Below are positions 1 to 7,059 of a stretch of DNA of 64,000 nucleotides, piece by piece. The notes under the pieces were generated by a model. That model saw nothing but the letters and a program-made list of their open reading frames with translations. It had not been told where the DNA came from and searched no databases. Source of the stretch: Aurantiacibacter sp. MUD11 (GTDB taxonomy: Bacteria; Pseudomonadota; Alphaproteobacteria; Sphingomonadales; Sphingomonadaceae); assembly GCF_026967575.1 (NCBI RefSeq), contig NZ_CP114054.1, forward strand, positions 1,426,001-1,490,000, read 5' to 3'. Position numbers and translations under genes: made by a program. The first letter of the stretch is position 1, and the number at the start of each line of letters is the position of its first letter.

Positions 1-548
1 TCGACTTCGGCGAAGCGCACTTCCAGCATCACCTGCTGGCTGCCGCCCATGCTGAGCAGGTTGATCACGTTGTCGCCGGCATAGGCTTCCGCCAGCTGCG
101 CAGCGCGCGAAGCGGGTCCAGGATCGCTGACCATGCCGGTCAGCAGCACACGACCGTTCGACAGGCGTACCGAGATGTCTTCACCCGGCAGCAGCTCGGC
201 GAGCTGGCCACGCAGGCCGACTACGTCGGGACCGACCGAAACGTCCATCACCGCGATCACGTTCTCGCGGGCATCGTACAGCGTCAGGCTGGTGGTGCCG
301 AACTCGCGACCCAGCACGTAGATCGAGCGATCCGAAATCGGCAGCACGTCGGCGATTTCGGCATTGCCGATCATCGCTCGGGCGATCGGGGTGTCAGCCG
401 AGACGACCATGCTCTTGTTCACGGGCACTTCCAGCGTACCGGCGTGCAGCGAGGTGGCGGAGGCAGTCTCCTGGGCCAGCGCCGGCATGGCGATGGCCAG
501 CGGGGAAACGGTTGCCAGGGCAAGCGCGCAAGCGTTGAGCATCTTCAT
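1..548 (-). CDS. cpaC: Tad pilus secretin CpaC/RcpA, N-terminal part
   Basis: This is the outer-membrane secretin of the Tad/Cpa (Flp) pilus; only the first 182 codons lie in the window and the gene continues past position 1. The start ATG at 548 gives a signal peptide with cleavage probably after AMPALA. The mature part is a pilus-secretin N-terminal region followed by a BON-like segment and a QVMLEVRFAEV stretch, typical of the start of the secretin domain. It lies one base after the cpaB stop, so the two are translationally coupled. The ATG three codons in front of this one is followed at once by a stop. Confidence 0.88.
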   Translation of the reverse strand, partial: MKMLNACALALATVSPLAIAMPALAQETASATSLHAGTLEVPVNKSMVVSADTPIARAMIGNAEIADVLPISDRSIYVLGREFGTTSLTLYDARENVIAVMDVSVGPDVVGLRGQLAELLPGEDISVRLSNGRVLLTGMVSDPGPASRAAQLAEAYAGDNVINLLSMGGSQQVMLEVRFAEV

Positions 549-549
549 G

Positions 550-1485
550 TCATTCACCCCCAAGTCGTTCGACCGGATAGCTGGTTGTCTGGGTGCCGCG
601 CACGACCACCATCCGCGGGCCGGTGCGAGCCGGTGCGGCAGCCTGCGAGGACTGGCTGGAGGACGAGCCCGACGAGCTGGACACGTAGGTCACAGGGGTC
701 GGAGCGCGCTGCGCCGGGATGTAGAAGCCGCGCGAACCGAGGTTGGCGGCGGTAATGGTCCCAAGGTCCGGCGCCTCTTCGTCACCGGACAGGGCGGGCT
801 CTGCCACGTCGCGCAGGGCGAGACTGACCGTGCCGAGGCCCTGGGCCACGGCCAGGCGCTGGGCGTCGCGGAGCGAGACGGCCAGCGTTACAGTGTCACC
901 GACGCGCGGTTCGCCTTCGCTGTCGTTGGAGCTCTGGTCCACCGCCAGCACCTGCACGTTCTCGAGCAGGACGTCGGACCGCAGGTCGTCACGGTTGGCC
1001 CCGGGACCTTCCATGCGCCGCGTCAGGATGACGTCGACGGCACTTCCGGGGAGGACGAAGCCGCCCACGCCACGGATGGCATCGACGGGCAGCGAAACTG
1101 CGCGCAGCCCCGGAGGCAATAACGCGGCAAGAGTCGCTCGCCCGTCAACACCGCTGACCTTGCTGGCCAGCACAGGCTCTCCGGGGACCATCGGACGGGT
1201 CGCTACACGACTGTCCAAGAGGGCCTGTTCGACTGAGAGGAAGGCGCCTTCGGGCACCGAGCTTGCCGGCCAGTATTGCAGCCGGACGTTCTGGTCTGTC
1301 AGCGGCGTGCCGAATTCCATCGGTTGCGATGCCACGACGAGCTGCACGGTTTCCTGTTCACGCAGCGTCGATTCGGCATCATCCTGGCGTTGCTCCATTC
1401 CGGAGAACCACGCGTTGGCAATGATGACCGCGACGATCCCGATAACTGCGGCGACAGCCAGCAGAACCCAATTGCGCGTTTGCAC
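550..1485 (-). CDS. cpaB: Tad pilus assembly protein CpaB/RcpC
   Basis: Periplasmic CpaB/RcpC protein of the Flp pilus machine (311 aa). There is one N-terminal membrane helix (about residues 8-26), then a SAF domain (about 45-110) and an RcpC/CpaB domain carrying the motif RAVSLPVDAIRGVGGFVLPG. The C-terminal 40 residues are Ser/Ala-rich and low in complexity. The start is GTG at 1485, preceded at 5 nt by a strong GGGGAGAGG ribosome site. It sits between flp and cpaC, the usual order in alphaproteobacterial tad loci, although no cpaA prepilin peptidase gene lies between flp and cpaB here. Confidence 0.92.
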   Translation of the reverse strand: MQTRNWVLLAVAAVIGIVAVIIANAWFSGMEQRQDDAESTLREQETVQLVVASQPMEFGTPLTDQNVRLQYWPASSVPEGAFLSVEQALLDSRVATRPMVPGEPVLASKVSGVDGRATLAALLPPGLRAVSLPVDAIRGVGGFVLPGSAVDVILTRRMEGPGANRDDLRSDVLLENVQVLAVDQSSNDSEGEPRVGDTVTLAVSLRDAQRLAVAQGLGTVSLALRDVAEPALSGDEEAPDLGTITAANLGSRGFYIPAQRAPTPVTYVSSSSGSSSSQSSQAAAPARTGPRMVVVRGTQTTSYPVERLGGE

Positions 1486-1517
1486 GGCACCTCTCCCCTA
1501 AGATGTAATTGCGGAGA

Positions 1518-1552
1518 ACATCCCCCGGCGACGTCAGCCGCCGGGGGGATGT
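1518..1552 (-). terminator. stem-loop between flp and cpaB
   Basis: An inverted repeat pairs ACATCCCCCGGCG with CGCCGGGGGGATGT across a 7-8 nt loop, about 30 nt after the flp stop. No U-run follows in the direction of transcription. It is therefore more likely a partial terminator or an RNA-stabilising hairpin that lets pilin exceed the assembly proteins. The structure is seen directly; the role is inferred. Confidence 0.45.
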
Positions 1553-1581
1553 ACGGGAGGCGGATAGCCTCCCTGCGGGGA

Positions 1582-1770
1582 TCAGCCTTCCTCGATCCCG
1601 CGGCCTTCTTCGATCTCGCCGGCAGCATCGTTCATGGCGCCCTGGATCTGGATGCTGAGGGCCAGCGCCGCGCCGGCCATACCGACACCGATGATGGCAA
1701 GGATGAGTGCGTATTCGGCGGCAGAGGCACCGGATTCGTCACGGATGAATGCGTCGAAGAACTTTTTCAT
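1582..1770 (-). CDS. flp: Flp-type major pilin
   Basis: Class IVb (Flp) prepilin of 62 aa. The short leader MKKFFDAFIRDESG precedes the processing site G/ASAAEYALI, with the Glu at +5 and Tyr at +6 characteristic of Flp pilins. A single hydrophobic helix (LILAIIGVGMAGAALALS) and a short acidic Gly-rich tail follow. The frame is open 39 codons further upstream, but the ATG at 1770 has an AGGAG ribosome site and gives the normal leader, so it is used. It is the first gene of the pilus operon and would be exported, cut by the prepilin peptidase and polymerised. Confidence 0.93.
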   Translation of the reverse strand: MKKFFDAFIRDESGASAAEYALILAIIGVGMAGAALALSIQIQGAMNDAAGEIEEGRGIEEG

Positions 1771-2212
1771 GATCACAACTCCTGTCCACTTGAGGGGCAG
1801 AAATGCACCGCCACCCCCATCGTTATGGTCCCAACCGAAGGGTCGATCGGACAGGTGAAAACTCGCAATCCCAGCTAGTTCAAACAACTAAGGGAATCTC
1901 CGTGGTTTGCCGTTTCGTTAAAGGAAAATTGCGCCCGTTCACTACGGAGGTTTACTGATGTTTCTCAGATTATGCGTCAGGCAGAACTATATAAACTTTT
2001 GTATTTTCGAGATAAAAGTGCCGGTCACCACCTAACAGCCCTGTCAGCAGCGATTGCGGTCCGCCTTCGCGGTAAGGTTTCTTGACCTAGGGTTTTCCCT
2101 TATCCGCCCGCCCGTCCGTGCGCCGCGCATTACGCGAAACTGCGTATAATCCCGAAGTTGCTGCAAGTCGCTTGCAGGCTAGCTTGGCCGGGTTCTTTCG
2201 ACCTGACGGATT
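1771..2212. promoter_or_regulatory. AT-rich intergenic region between flp and the 2213 gene
   Basis: About 440 bp without a convincing gene, visibly richer in A/T from 1900 to 2000 than its surroundings. It must hold the flp promoter (minus) and the promoter of the plus-strand gene at 2213. A perfect TATAAT lies at 2145-2150, 63 bp before that gene's ATG, but no matching -35 is seen at the normal spacing. A TTAA-N7-TTGC sequence at 1918-1932 resembles a degenerate CtrA site. Nothing else was recognised. Confidence 0.35.
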
Positions 2213-2626
2213 ATGCCCGTGCAATGGACCCCGCTCGGATTCGAACCATGCGAACCACAGGTATTGTGGCGCACCGGGCAATTGTATTCCTACAGCCTCT
2301 CATTGCCGCTGATCAGCGATGGCCGCATCTCGCTGGAGCAGTTCCTGAAGGGTGACGCGCAGGCCGACGTGCGGCGCTTCGACGCCCGCGGGAATGTCAC
2401 CCACGGCAAGGTTCGCCCGCTGGACGGGCAATGGTGCTTCGTCTGGTCCGGCCATCCGCGCCGGGTCGATCCGGTCGTCCGGTTCTACGGTCGCCGCTTC
2501 CTGCCGGGTGACACGGTCTGCCTGCGCTCTGCCAACACCATTGCCGCGCTTTACCGGGTTTGTAGCGAAGACCTGGAGCAGTCCCTGAACGGTGCGCTAG
2601 GCGCCGAGGGGATCACCCCTCCATGA
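2213..2626 (+). CDS. hypothetical protein, 137 aa
   Basis: Not recognised. The frame shows the strong G/C third-position bias of its neighbours from about codon 30 to the end, which supports real coding. The product is soluble, with no signal peptide or membrane helix, and rich in Arg and Asp (segments such as VRRFDARGNVTHGK and VVRFYGRRFLPGD). The start at 2213 has no clear ribosome site and could lie further in. Its last 14 nt overlap the end of the convergent fixJ-like gene. Confidence 0.55.
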   Translation: MPVQWTPLGFEPCEPQVLWRTGQLYSYSLSLPLISDGRISLEQFLKGDAQADVRRFDARGNVTHGKVRPLDGQWCFVWSGHPRRVDPVVRFYGRRFLPGDTVCLRSANTIAALYRVCSEDLEQSLNGALGAEGITPP

Positions 2627-3239
2627 CACCCGCCTGGAAGGCGATGTGCAGCATTTCCGGCAAGGTCCGTACTTCCAGCTTGCGCATGGCATTGGCGCGG
2701 TGAATTTCCACCGTGCGCGGGCTGATGCCCAGTTCGAAAGCGATGGTCTTGTTGTGCTGGCCGTGCGCCAGCCCGTCCAGCACCTGCCGCTCGCGCGGGC
2801 TGAGCAGTTCGATCAGTTGCTGCGCCTCAGCCCGCTCGCCGTCCATCTGCGTGGTCTGGCCGACCAGTTCCCCGGCAGCCTTCAGCGCGGTCATCAGGTC
2901 GGCCTTGCCGAAGGGCTTCTGGATGAAGTCGATCGCGCCCAGCTTCATCGCCTTTACCGCCGTGGACACGTCGCCGTGGCCGGTCATCAGCACTACCGGC
3001 ATGGAGATGCCGCGGTCTGCCAGCCGACGCTGGATATCCAGCCCGTCCCCGTCGCCCAGGTGCAGGTCGAGCAGGATGCAGCCCGGCTCCAGATCGGCAA
3101 CGACGTCCAGGAATTGCTCGCCGCTTTCGTGCAGCGTGCATTCGTGTCCTTCACCCCGCAGCATGAAGGAGACCGACAGGCGCACGTCGGCATCGTCGTC
3201 GACAATGTGGACAGGGATGGCGGGCAGCTTCTTCGACAT
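2613..3239 (-). CDS. fixJ: FixJ-family response regulator
   Basis: Two-domain transcription factor (208 aa). The N-terminal receiver has the acidic pocket DDD at 14-16 and the phospho-acceptor Asp at about 58 in LLDLHLGDGDG. The C-terminal LuxR/FixJ helix-turn-helix begins at LSPRERQVLDGLAHGQ. The ATG at 3239 is chosen because it has a GGGAGG ribosome site 9 nt upstream; an open stretch of 9 more codons precedes it. It starts 4 nt after the sensor kinase gene, so the pair is co-transcribed. In FixLJ systems the phosphorylated regulator activates fixK-type and microaerobic genes; its targets here are unknown. Confidence 0.88.
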   Translation of the reverse strand: MSKKLPAIPVHIVDDDADVRLSVSFMLRGEGHECTLHESGEQFLDVVADLEPGCILLDLHLGDGDGLDIQRRLADRGISMPVVLMTGHGDVSTAVKAMKLGAIDFIQKPFGKADLMTALKAAGELVGQTTQMDGERAEAQQLIELLSPRERQVLDGLAHGQHNKTIAFELGISPRTVEIHRANAMRKLEVRTLPEMLHIAFQAGVMEG

Positions 3240-3243
3240 GGCG

Positions 3244-4410
3244 TCAGCCCTCCCCCGCGTCGACATCGGGGAAGCCGCAGGGCAGCGTCATCACGAACCG
3301 CGCGCCGCCCAGCTTGCTCCGCCCATCCAGCTCCAGCGTGCCGCCGAAGGATTCGACGATCTGCCGGCAGATGGAGAGACCCACGCCCATGCCACCGGAC
3401 TTGGTGGTGACGAAGCTCTGGAAGATCTTGTCGCGCAGGTCCGCCGGAACTCCCGGTCCCGAATCCTCCACCGCAATCGCCACCGCGCTTTCGCCCACCT
3501 TGCAGGCCGACAGTTCGATCCTGTGTTGCTTGTCCGGGCCATCCGACATGGCGTCGAAGGCATTGCGCAGCAGGTTGTAGAGCACCTGTTCGGCCTGGAT
3601 TGCATCGATCCGCACCGGCGGCAGGCCATGAGGAATGTTCCGGTCGATGACCATCGACCGCCGGTAGCCATTGATCAGCGCCAGCGAGATGGTGGCATCC
3701 ACCAACTCCTCTACCGGCACCGCGTCGGACTCGTGGTCGCCCGGTTCGACGAATTCGCGCAGGCGATGGAGCAGCTGGCCCGCGCGCACGGCCTGGTTGC
3801 CGCAATTGTCGAGCGCCGCGATCACCTCTTCCAGCTCCTCGCTGTCCTCCCGCGCAGCCAGCCGGTCACGCGCGCCGGCGGCGAAGTTGGCGATGGTGGT
3901 CAGCGGCTGGTTCAGCTCATGCGCAATTGCCGTCGCCAGCGCGCCCATCGCGGACACGCGCGAGATATGCGCCAGCTCGGCCAGCATCGTCTGGATCTGC
4001 TGGCGATTGCTGCGGACGGCCTCGATCGGCCGCAGGAAACCGATGAACATCCGTTCGCCGCCCAGCTCGGTTTCGCCGATATTGATCTCCACCGCGATGG
4101 CATGGCCATTCTTGTGGAGCGCGTTCTCGATGCGGGGTGCGCCGATGATGCGACGCTCGCCCGTTTCCAGGTAGCGGGAGATATAGCCATCGTGCCGCTC
4201 GCGGTGCGGCGAAGACATCAGGATATGGAGGTTGCGCCCGACCAGTTCGTCGGGCCGGTAACCGAAATCGTCTTCGATCTTGTTGCCGACAGCGCGAATG
4301 ATGCCCCCGCGGTCGGCAAGGATCATCGCAATCGGCATGTTATCCATGAACGACTGCAGTGGCACGCTGTCCAAAGCGAGCGGAAGGTCTAAGCCTTCTA
4401 GGTCCGCCAT
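3244..4410 (-). CDS. fixL: FixL-like oxygen-sensing histidine kinase
   Basis: Soluble PAS-histidine kinase (388 aa). The PAS domain (about 15-130) contains RHDGYISRY followed 13 residues later by an Arg. These match the haem-ligand His200, Arg206 and Arg220 of Bradyrhizobium FixL, with the same 20-residue His-to-Arg spacing (H73, R79, R93 here). A kinase core follows, with the H-box AHELNQPL (H164) and ATP-binding N/G boxes ending in GGMGVGLSICR. A TTG start 8 codons upstream is possible; the ATG at 4410 has a GGGGGC ribosome site and is preferred. The product probably autophosphorylates at low oxygen and phosphorylates the adjacent FixJ. Confidence 0.87.
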   Translation of the reverse strand: MADLEGLDLPLALDSVPLQSFMDNMPIAMILADRGGIIRAVGNKIEDDFGYRPDELVGRNLHILMSSPHRERHDGYISRYLETGERRIIGAPRIENALHKNGHAIAVEINIGETELGGERMFIGFLRPIEAVRSNRQQIQTMLAELAHISRVSAMGALATAIAHELNQPLTTIANFAAGARDRLAAREDSEELEEVIAALDNCGNQAVRAGQLLHRLREFVEPGDHESDAVPVEELVDATISLALINGYRRSMVIDRNIPHGLPPVRIDAIQAEQVLYNLLRNAFDAMSDGPDKQHRIELSACKVGESAVAIAVEDSGPGVPADLRDKIFQSFVTTKSGGMGVGLSICRQIVESFGGTLELDGRSKLGGARFVMTLPCGFPDVDAGEG

Positions 4411-4538
4411 TAAGCCCCCGGTTAGCACCTGCAACCAGCGGTGCCGCGCGACCCAAACGCACCACCAGCTTTCACAGAACTATCGCAAGGATGGAATGAT
4501 AGCGTTCTGCTGGCAACAGTTGTTGCGCAAACGATTGG

Positions 4539-4551
4539 AATTGAAACAATT
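4539..4551. repeat. short inverted repeat upstream of fixL
   Basis: AATTG-AAA-CAATT is a perfect 5+5 palindrome in the otherwise gene-free 4411-4556 gap, about 130 bp upstream of the fixL ATG. It is not the TTGAT-N4-ATCAA site of FixK/Fnr. It could be an operator for fixLJ, or simply an AT-rich spacer. Confidence 0.25.
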
Positions 4552-4556
4552 AATGC

Positions 4557-5543
4557 TCAGGCAGAGCAACTCGCGCCGCCCAGTACACAAAATCTTGCGC
4601 AATGGGGGTGGTTGAGCGGCACCTCGCGATCGGACTCGGCCACGGTCGCGCCGAGGTCGAATTGCGGGTCGAACGGCAGCAACGTGCAGGCGACGACACG
4701 TGGCTGCGGCTCGCCCTTGCGGTGCACGACCATGCGCTGGCTGGCACACATGATGTCGTCGGGCGACTTGTCGAGGATGTCCCAGCAGGCGGTGGTGATC
4801 TCGGCAATGTCGGCGCTGGCGTCCATCTCCGGGAACAGCACCAGCCGCGCCGGATCGGCGGTGTCGATAGCGATGCCCTCGGCAGCGAACAGCGCGGCAT
4901 AGGCCGCGCGCGCCTCGGCATCGGTCTCACCCGCCAGGTGCCGCCCGGCCGCAGCCAGCGAGAAACCGTTTGCGGACAGCCAGCGCAGCCCTTCCAGCAT
5001 CGGCTGCCAGGAGTTCGGCCCGCGCTCGGCCTCGTGCACGGCCTGCGTGTGATGGTCGATGGAGACGCGCAGGGTAAGCCGTTCGCCATAGGCGGCGCGC
5101 AGCCGCAGCAGCTCCGCCTCGTACCGGCGCATGGGCTTCATCGCGTTGGAAAGCACCAGTACCTCGTGCCCGCGCGACAGCGCGTCCTCCACCATGGCCA
5201 CGATCTCGGGATTCATGAATGGCTCGCCGCCGGTGAAACCGATCTCGCGCACGCCGCGCGAGGCAATCTCATCCAGGAAGCGCGCCACGTGGGCCGCCGA
5301 CATGTAAACCAGTGCATCGTTGGTCGGACTGCTCTCGATGTAGCAATTGGCGCAGGCGAGGTTGCACAGCGTGCCGGTGGCGAACCACAGCGTGTCGAGC
5401 TGGCGCAGGCCAACCGTCGCGCGCGGCTCCCCCTTGGCAGTGAGCAGTGGATCGACGAACTTGCCGGAGGGCAGTCGCTCGCCCTCCACCGCGAATGGCG
5501 ACGGCCCGTCGGGCGCATTGCGGCTGTTCACCCGTGTCGCCAT
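4557..5543 (-). CDS. radical SAM protein of a putative organoarsenical cluster
   Basis: Radical S-adenosylmethionine enzyme (328 aa). The [4Fe-4S] motif is CNLACANC (C60, C64, C67), followed by the SAM-binding GGEP in FTGGEPFMNPE. The C-terminal Cys residues (ITTACW, DDIMCAS, VVACTL and the final CARFCVLGGASC) resemble an auxiliary-cluster or SPASM-like tail. The ATG at 5543 overlaps the stop of the reductase gene by one base, so both are made together; the open frame further upstream is that gene's shadow. The location beside ArsM and the TIGR04282/04283 transferases suggests a role like ArsS, which joins a 5'-deoxyadenosyl group to methylated arsenic, but this is not an obvious ArsS. The substrate is unproven. 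Confidence 0.75.
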   Translation of the reverse strand: MATRVNSRNAPDGPSPFAVEGERLPSGKFVDPLLTAKGEPRATVGLRQLDTLWFATGTLCNLACANCYIESSPTNDALVYMSAAHVARFLDEIASRGVREIGFTGGEPFMNPEIVAMVEDALSRGHEVLVLSNAMKPMRRYEAELLRLRAAYGERLTLRVSIDHHTQAVHEAERGPNSWQPMLEGLRWLSANGFSLAAAGRHLAGETDAEARAAYAALFAAEGIAIDTADPARLVLFPEMDASADIAEITTACWDILDKSPDDIMCASQRMVVHRKGEPQPRVVACTLLPFDPQFDLGATVAESDREVPLNHPHCARFCVLGGASCSA

Positions 5544-6958
5544 CAGAACGCCCGCCGCAGCCTGGCCAGCAGCGACACCCAGCGCTTGGGCCAGGTGCCG
5601 AATACCGTCGGCTCCCACGCCTTGAAGGCCGCTGCCTTCACGATCTCGACCCGGGTGGGATAGGAAATCACCGCTCCACCGACATCGAATGTGCCGGTCT
5701 TGCCGGTGATCATCTGCGTGAACGGCAGCAGCAACTCGCCCGCGTTGACCCCGCAAATGCTGGCGCCGACCACCTTCTTGCCCTTCAGCATGACCTTGCA
5801 GTGTCCCTGATCGAGCCCTTCGGCGATGGCGCGGTCGTTATGGTCGAAGCCCTCGGTCACCACCGTCAGCTTGTCGCCATACCGCTCGCGCGCCTCGCTT
5901 TCGGTCATGCCGATCTGCGCCACTTCCGGCTCGGTATAGGTGCACCAGGGCAAGGCGCGCCAGTCGACCTTGGCCGGCAGGCCCAGCGCGATTTCCAGCA
6001 CCACGTTGGAGCCTTCGTAGCCCGATACATGGGTGAGGCGCGGCCCTTCGCGGCAGTCGCCGATGGCATAGATATGCTTCATGCTGGTGCGCCGCCGCGC
6101 GTCCACCTTGATGCCGTTGCGGCCCAGTTCGATGTCCAGCTCTTCCAGCCCGTAGCCTTCGGTGCGCGCCTTGCGTCCCACGGCCACCAGCAGGTGCGAT
6201 CCGGCGATCTCCTCGCCGCCATCGGTGGTCACGGTAATCGCGCCCGCGCTGCCGGAGACCCTGGCCGCCTTGCCATCGATGAAGCGCACGCCCTCGGCTT
6301 CCATCACGCCTTTCACCAGCGCCACGCTGTCGCGATCGTCGCGCCCCATCAGTTCGCCCGGATTGATCACGGTTACCTTGCTACCAAGGCGGCAGAAGCT
6401 TTGTGCCATCTCCATGCCGATCACCCCGCCACCGATGATGACGAGATGTTCGGGCTGCTCGGTCAGGTCGAACAGGTTCTCGTTGGTGAGGTAGGGCACG
6501 CCGTCCAGCCCCTCGACCGGCGGCACTGCCGGGCCGGAGCCGGTGGCAATGACGATGCGCGGCGCGGTCAGCACCTTGCCGTCCACCTCGACCGATTTCG
6601 GCCCCGTCAGCCTGGCCCAGCCGAGGATCACCTCGCAGCCCATCCCCTCGAACCGCTCGACCGAATCGTGCGGTTCGATCTGGGCGATGGCGTCATGCAC
6701 GTGCTTGTGCACCCCGGCCCATTCGACCACCGGCGCGGCCAGCTGCACCCCGGCACGCTTCTCCTCGCGCGCTTCGGCCGCACGGCGCGCCGCGGCAATC
6801 AGCGCCTTCGACGGAACGCAGCCGTTGTTGAGGCACTCGCCGCCCATCTTGTGGCCTTCGATCAGCACGGTCTTCAGGCCGAATAGCGCGCAGCCGCCGG
6901 CAGCAGTAAGGCCGGCGGCACCTCCGCCGATGACAATCACGTCATGCGTGTATTCCAA
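5543..6958 (-). CDS. MerA/Lpd-like FAD-dependent disulfide reductase
   Basis: Class I pyridine-nucleotide disulfide oxidoreductase (471 aa). It has an N-terminal FAD Rossmann motif IGGGAAGLTAAGG, the redox pair CLNNGCVPSK (C41, C46), an NAD(P)H motif IIGGGVIGMEMAQ, and the FAD motif YAIGDC. The C-terminal dimerisation domain has YPTRVE where lipoamide dehydrogenases have HPTxxE, so the usual His-Glu catalytic base is missing. That makes an ordinary Lpd role unlikely and fits the broader mercuric-reductase-like group. It is first in the operon with the radical SAM gene and divergent from arsM. It may recycle a thiol or disulfide, or reduce an arsenic intermediate; this is inference. Confidence 0.83.
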   Translation of the reverse strand: MEYTHDVIVIGGGAAGLTAAGGCALFGLKTVLIEGHKMGGECLNNGCVPSKALIAAARRAAEAREEKRAGVQLAAPVVEWAGVHKHVHDAIAQIEPHDSVERFEGMGCEVILGWARLTGPKSVEVDGKVLTAPRIVIATGSGPAVPPVEGLDGVPYLTNENLFDLTEQPEHLVIIGGGVIGMEMAQSFCRLGSKVTVINPGELMGRDDRDSVALVKGVMEAEGVRFIDGKAARVSGSAGAITVTTDGGEEIAGSHLLVAVGRKARTEGYGLEELDIELGRNGIKVDARRRTSMKHIYAIGDCREGPRLTHVSGYEGSNVVLEIALGLPAKVDWRALPWCTYTEPEVAQIGMTESEARERYGDKLTVVTEGFDHNDRAIAEGLDQGHCKVMLKGKKVVGASICGVNAGELLLPFTQMITGKTGTFDVGGAVISYPTRVEIVKAAAFKAWEPTVFGTWPKRWVSLLARLRRAF

Positions 6959-7059
6959 GGAATTCTCCTCAGCCCGGCAGCGGGCGTAACCATTTCAGGA
7001 TGGCCGACGAAGTCAGAAACGTCCATGCATCCTTTCGGACACCACAGGAAAACGGTTTC
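6959..7059. promoter_or_regulatory. divergent promoter region, reductase / arsM
   Basis: About 100 bp separate the two divergent start codons and must carry both promoters and any arsenic-responsive operator. An alternative in-frame ATG for arsM at 7000 lies within it but has AGG immediately against the ATG, so 7060 is used. No clear ArsR-type palindrome was seen by eye. Confidence 0.4.

Noticed and set aside
2221..2290. A GGTTCGAATCC-like stretch on the minus strand resembling a tRNA T-arm
   Set aside because: The flanking bases do not form a 5-bp T-stem and no acceptor or anticodon arm with a 7-nt loop could be drawn; the stretch lies in the coding frame of the 137-aa gene.
4411..4556. FixK/Fnr box TTGAT-N4-ATCAA upstream of fixL
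   Set aside because: Only an unrelated AATTG-AAA-CAATT palindrome is present.
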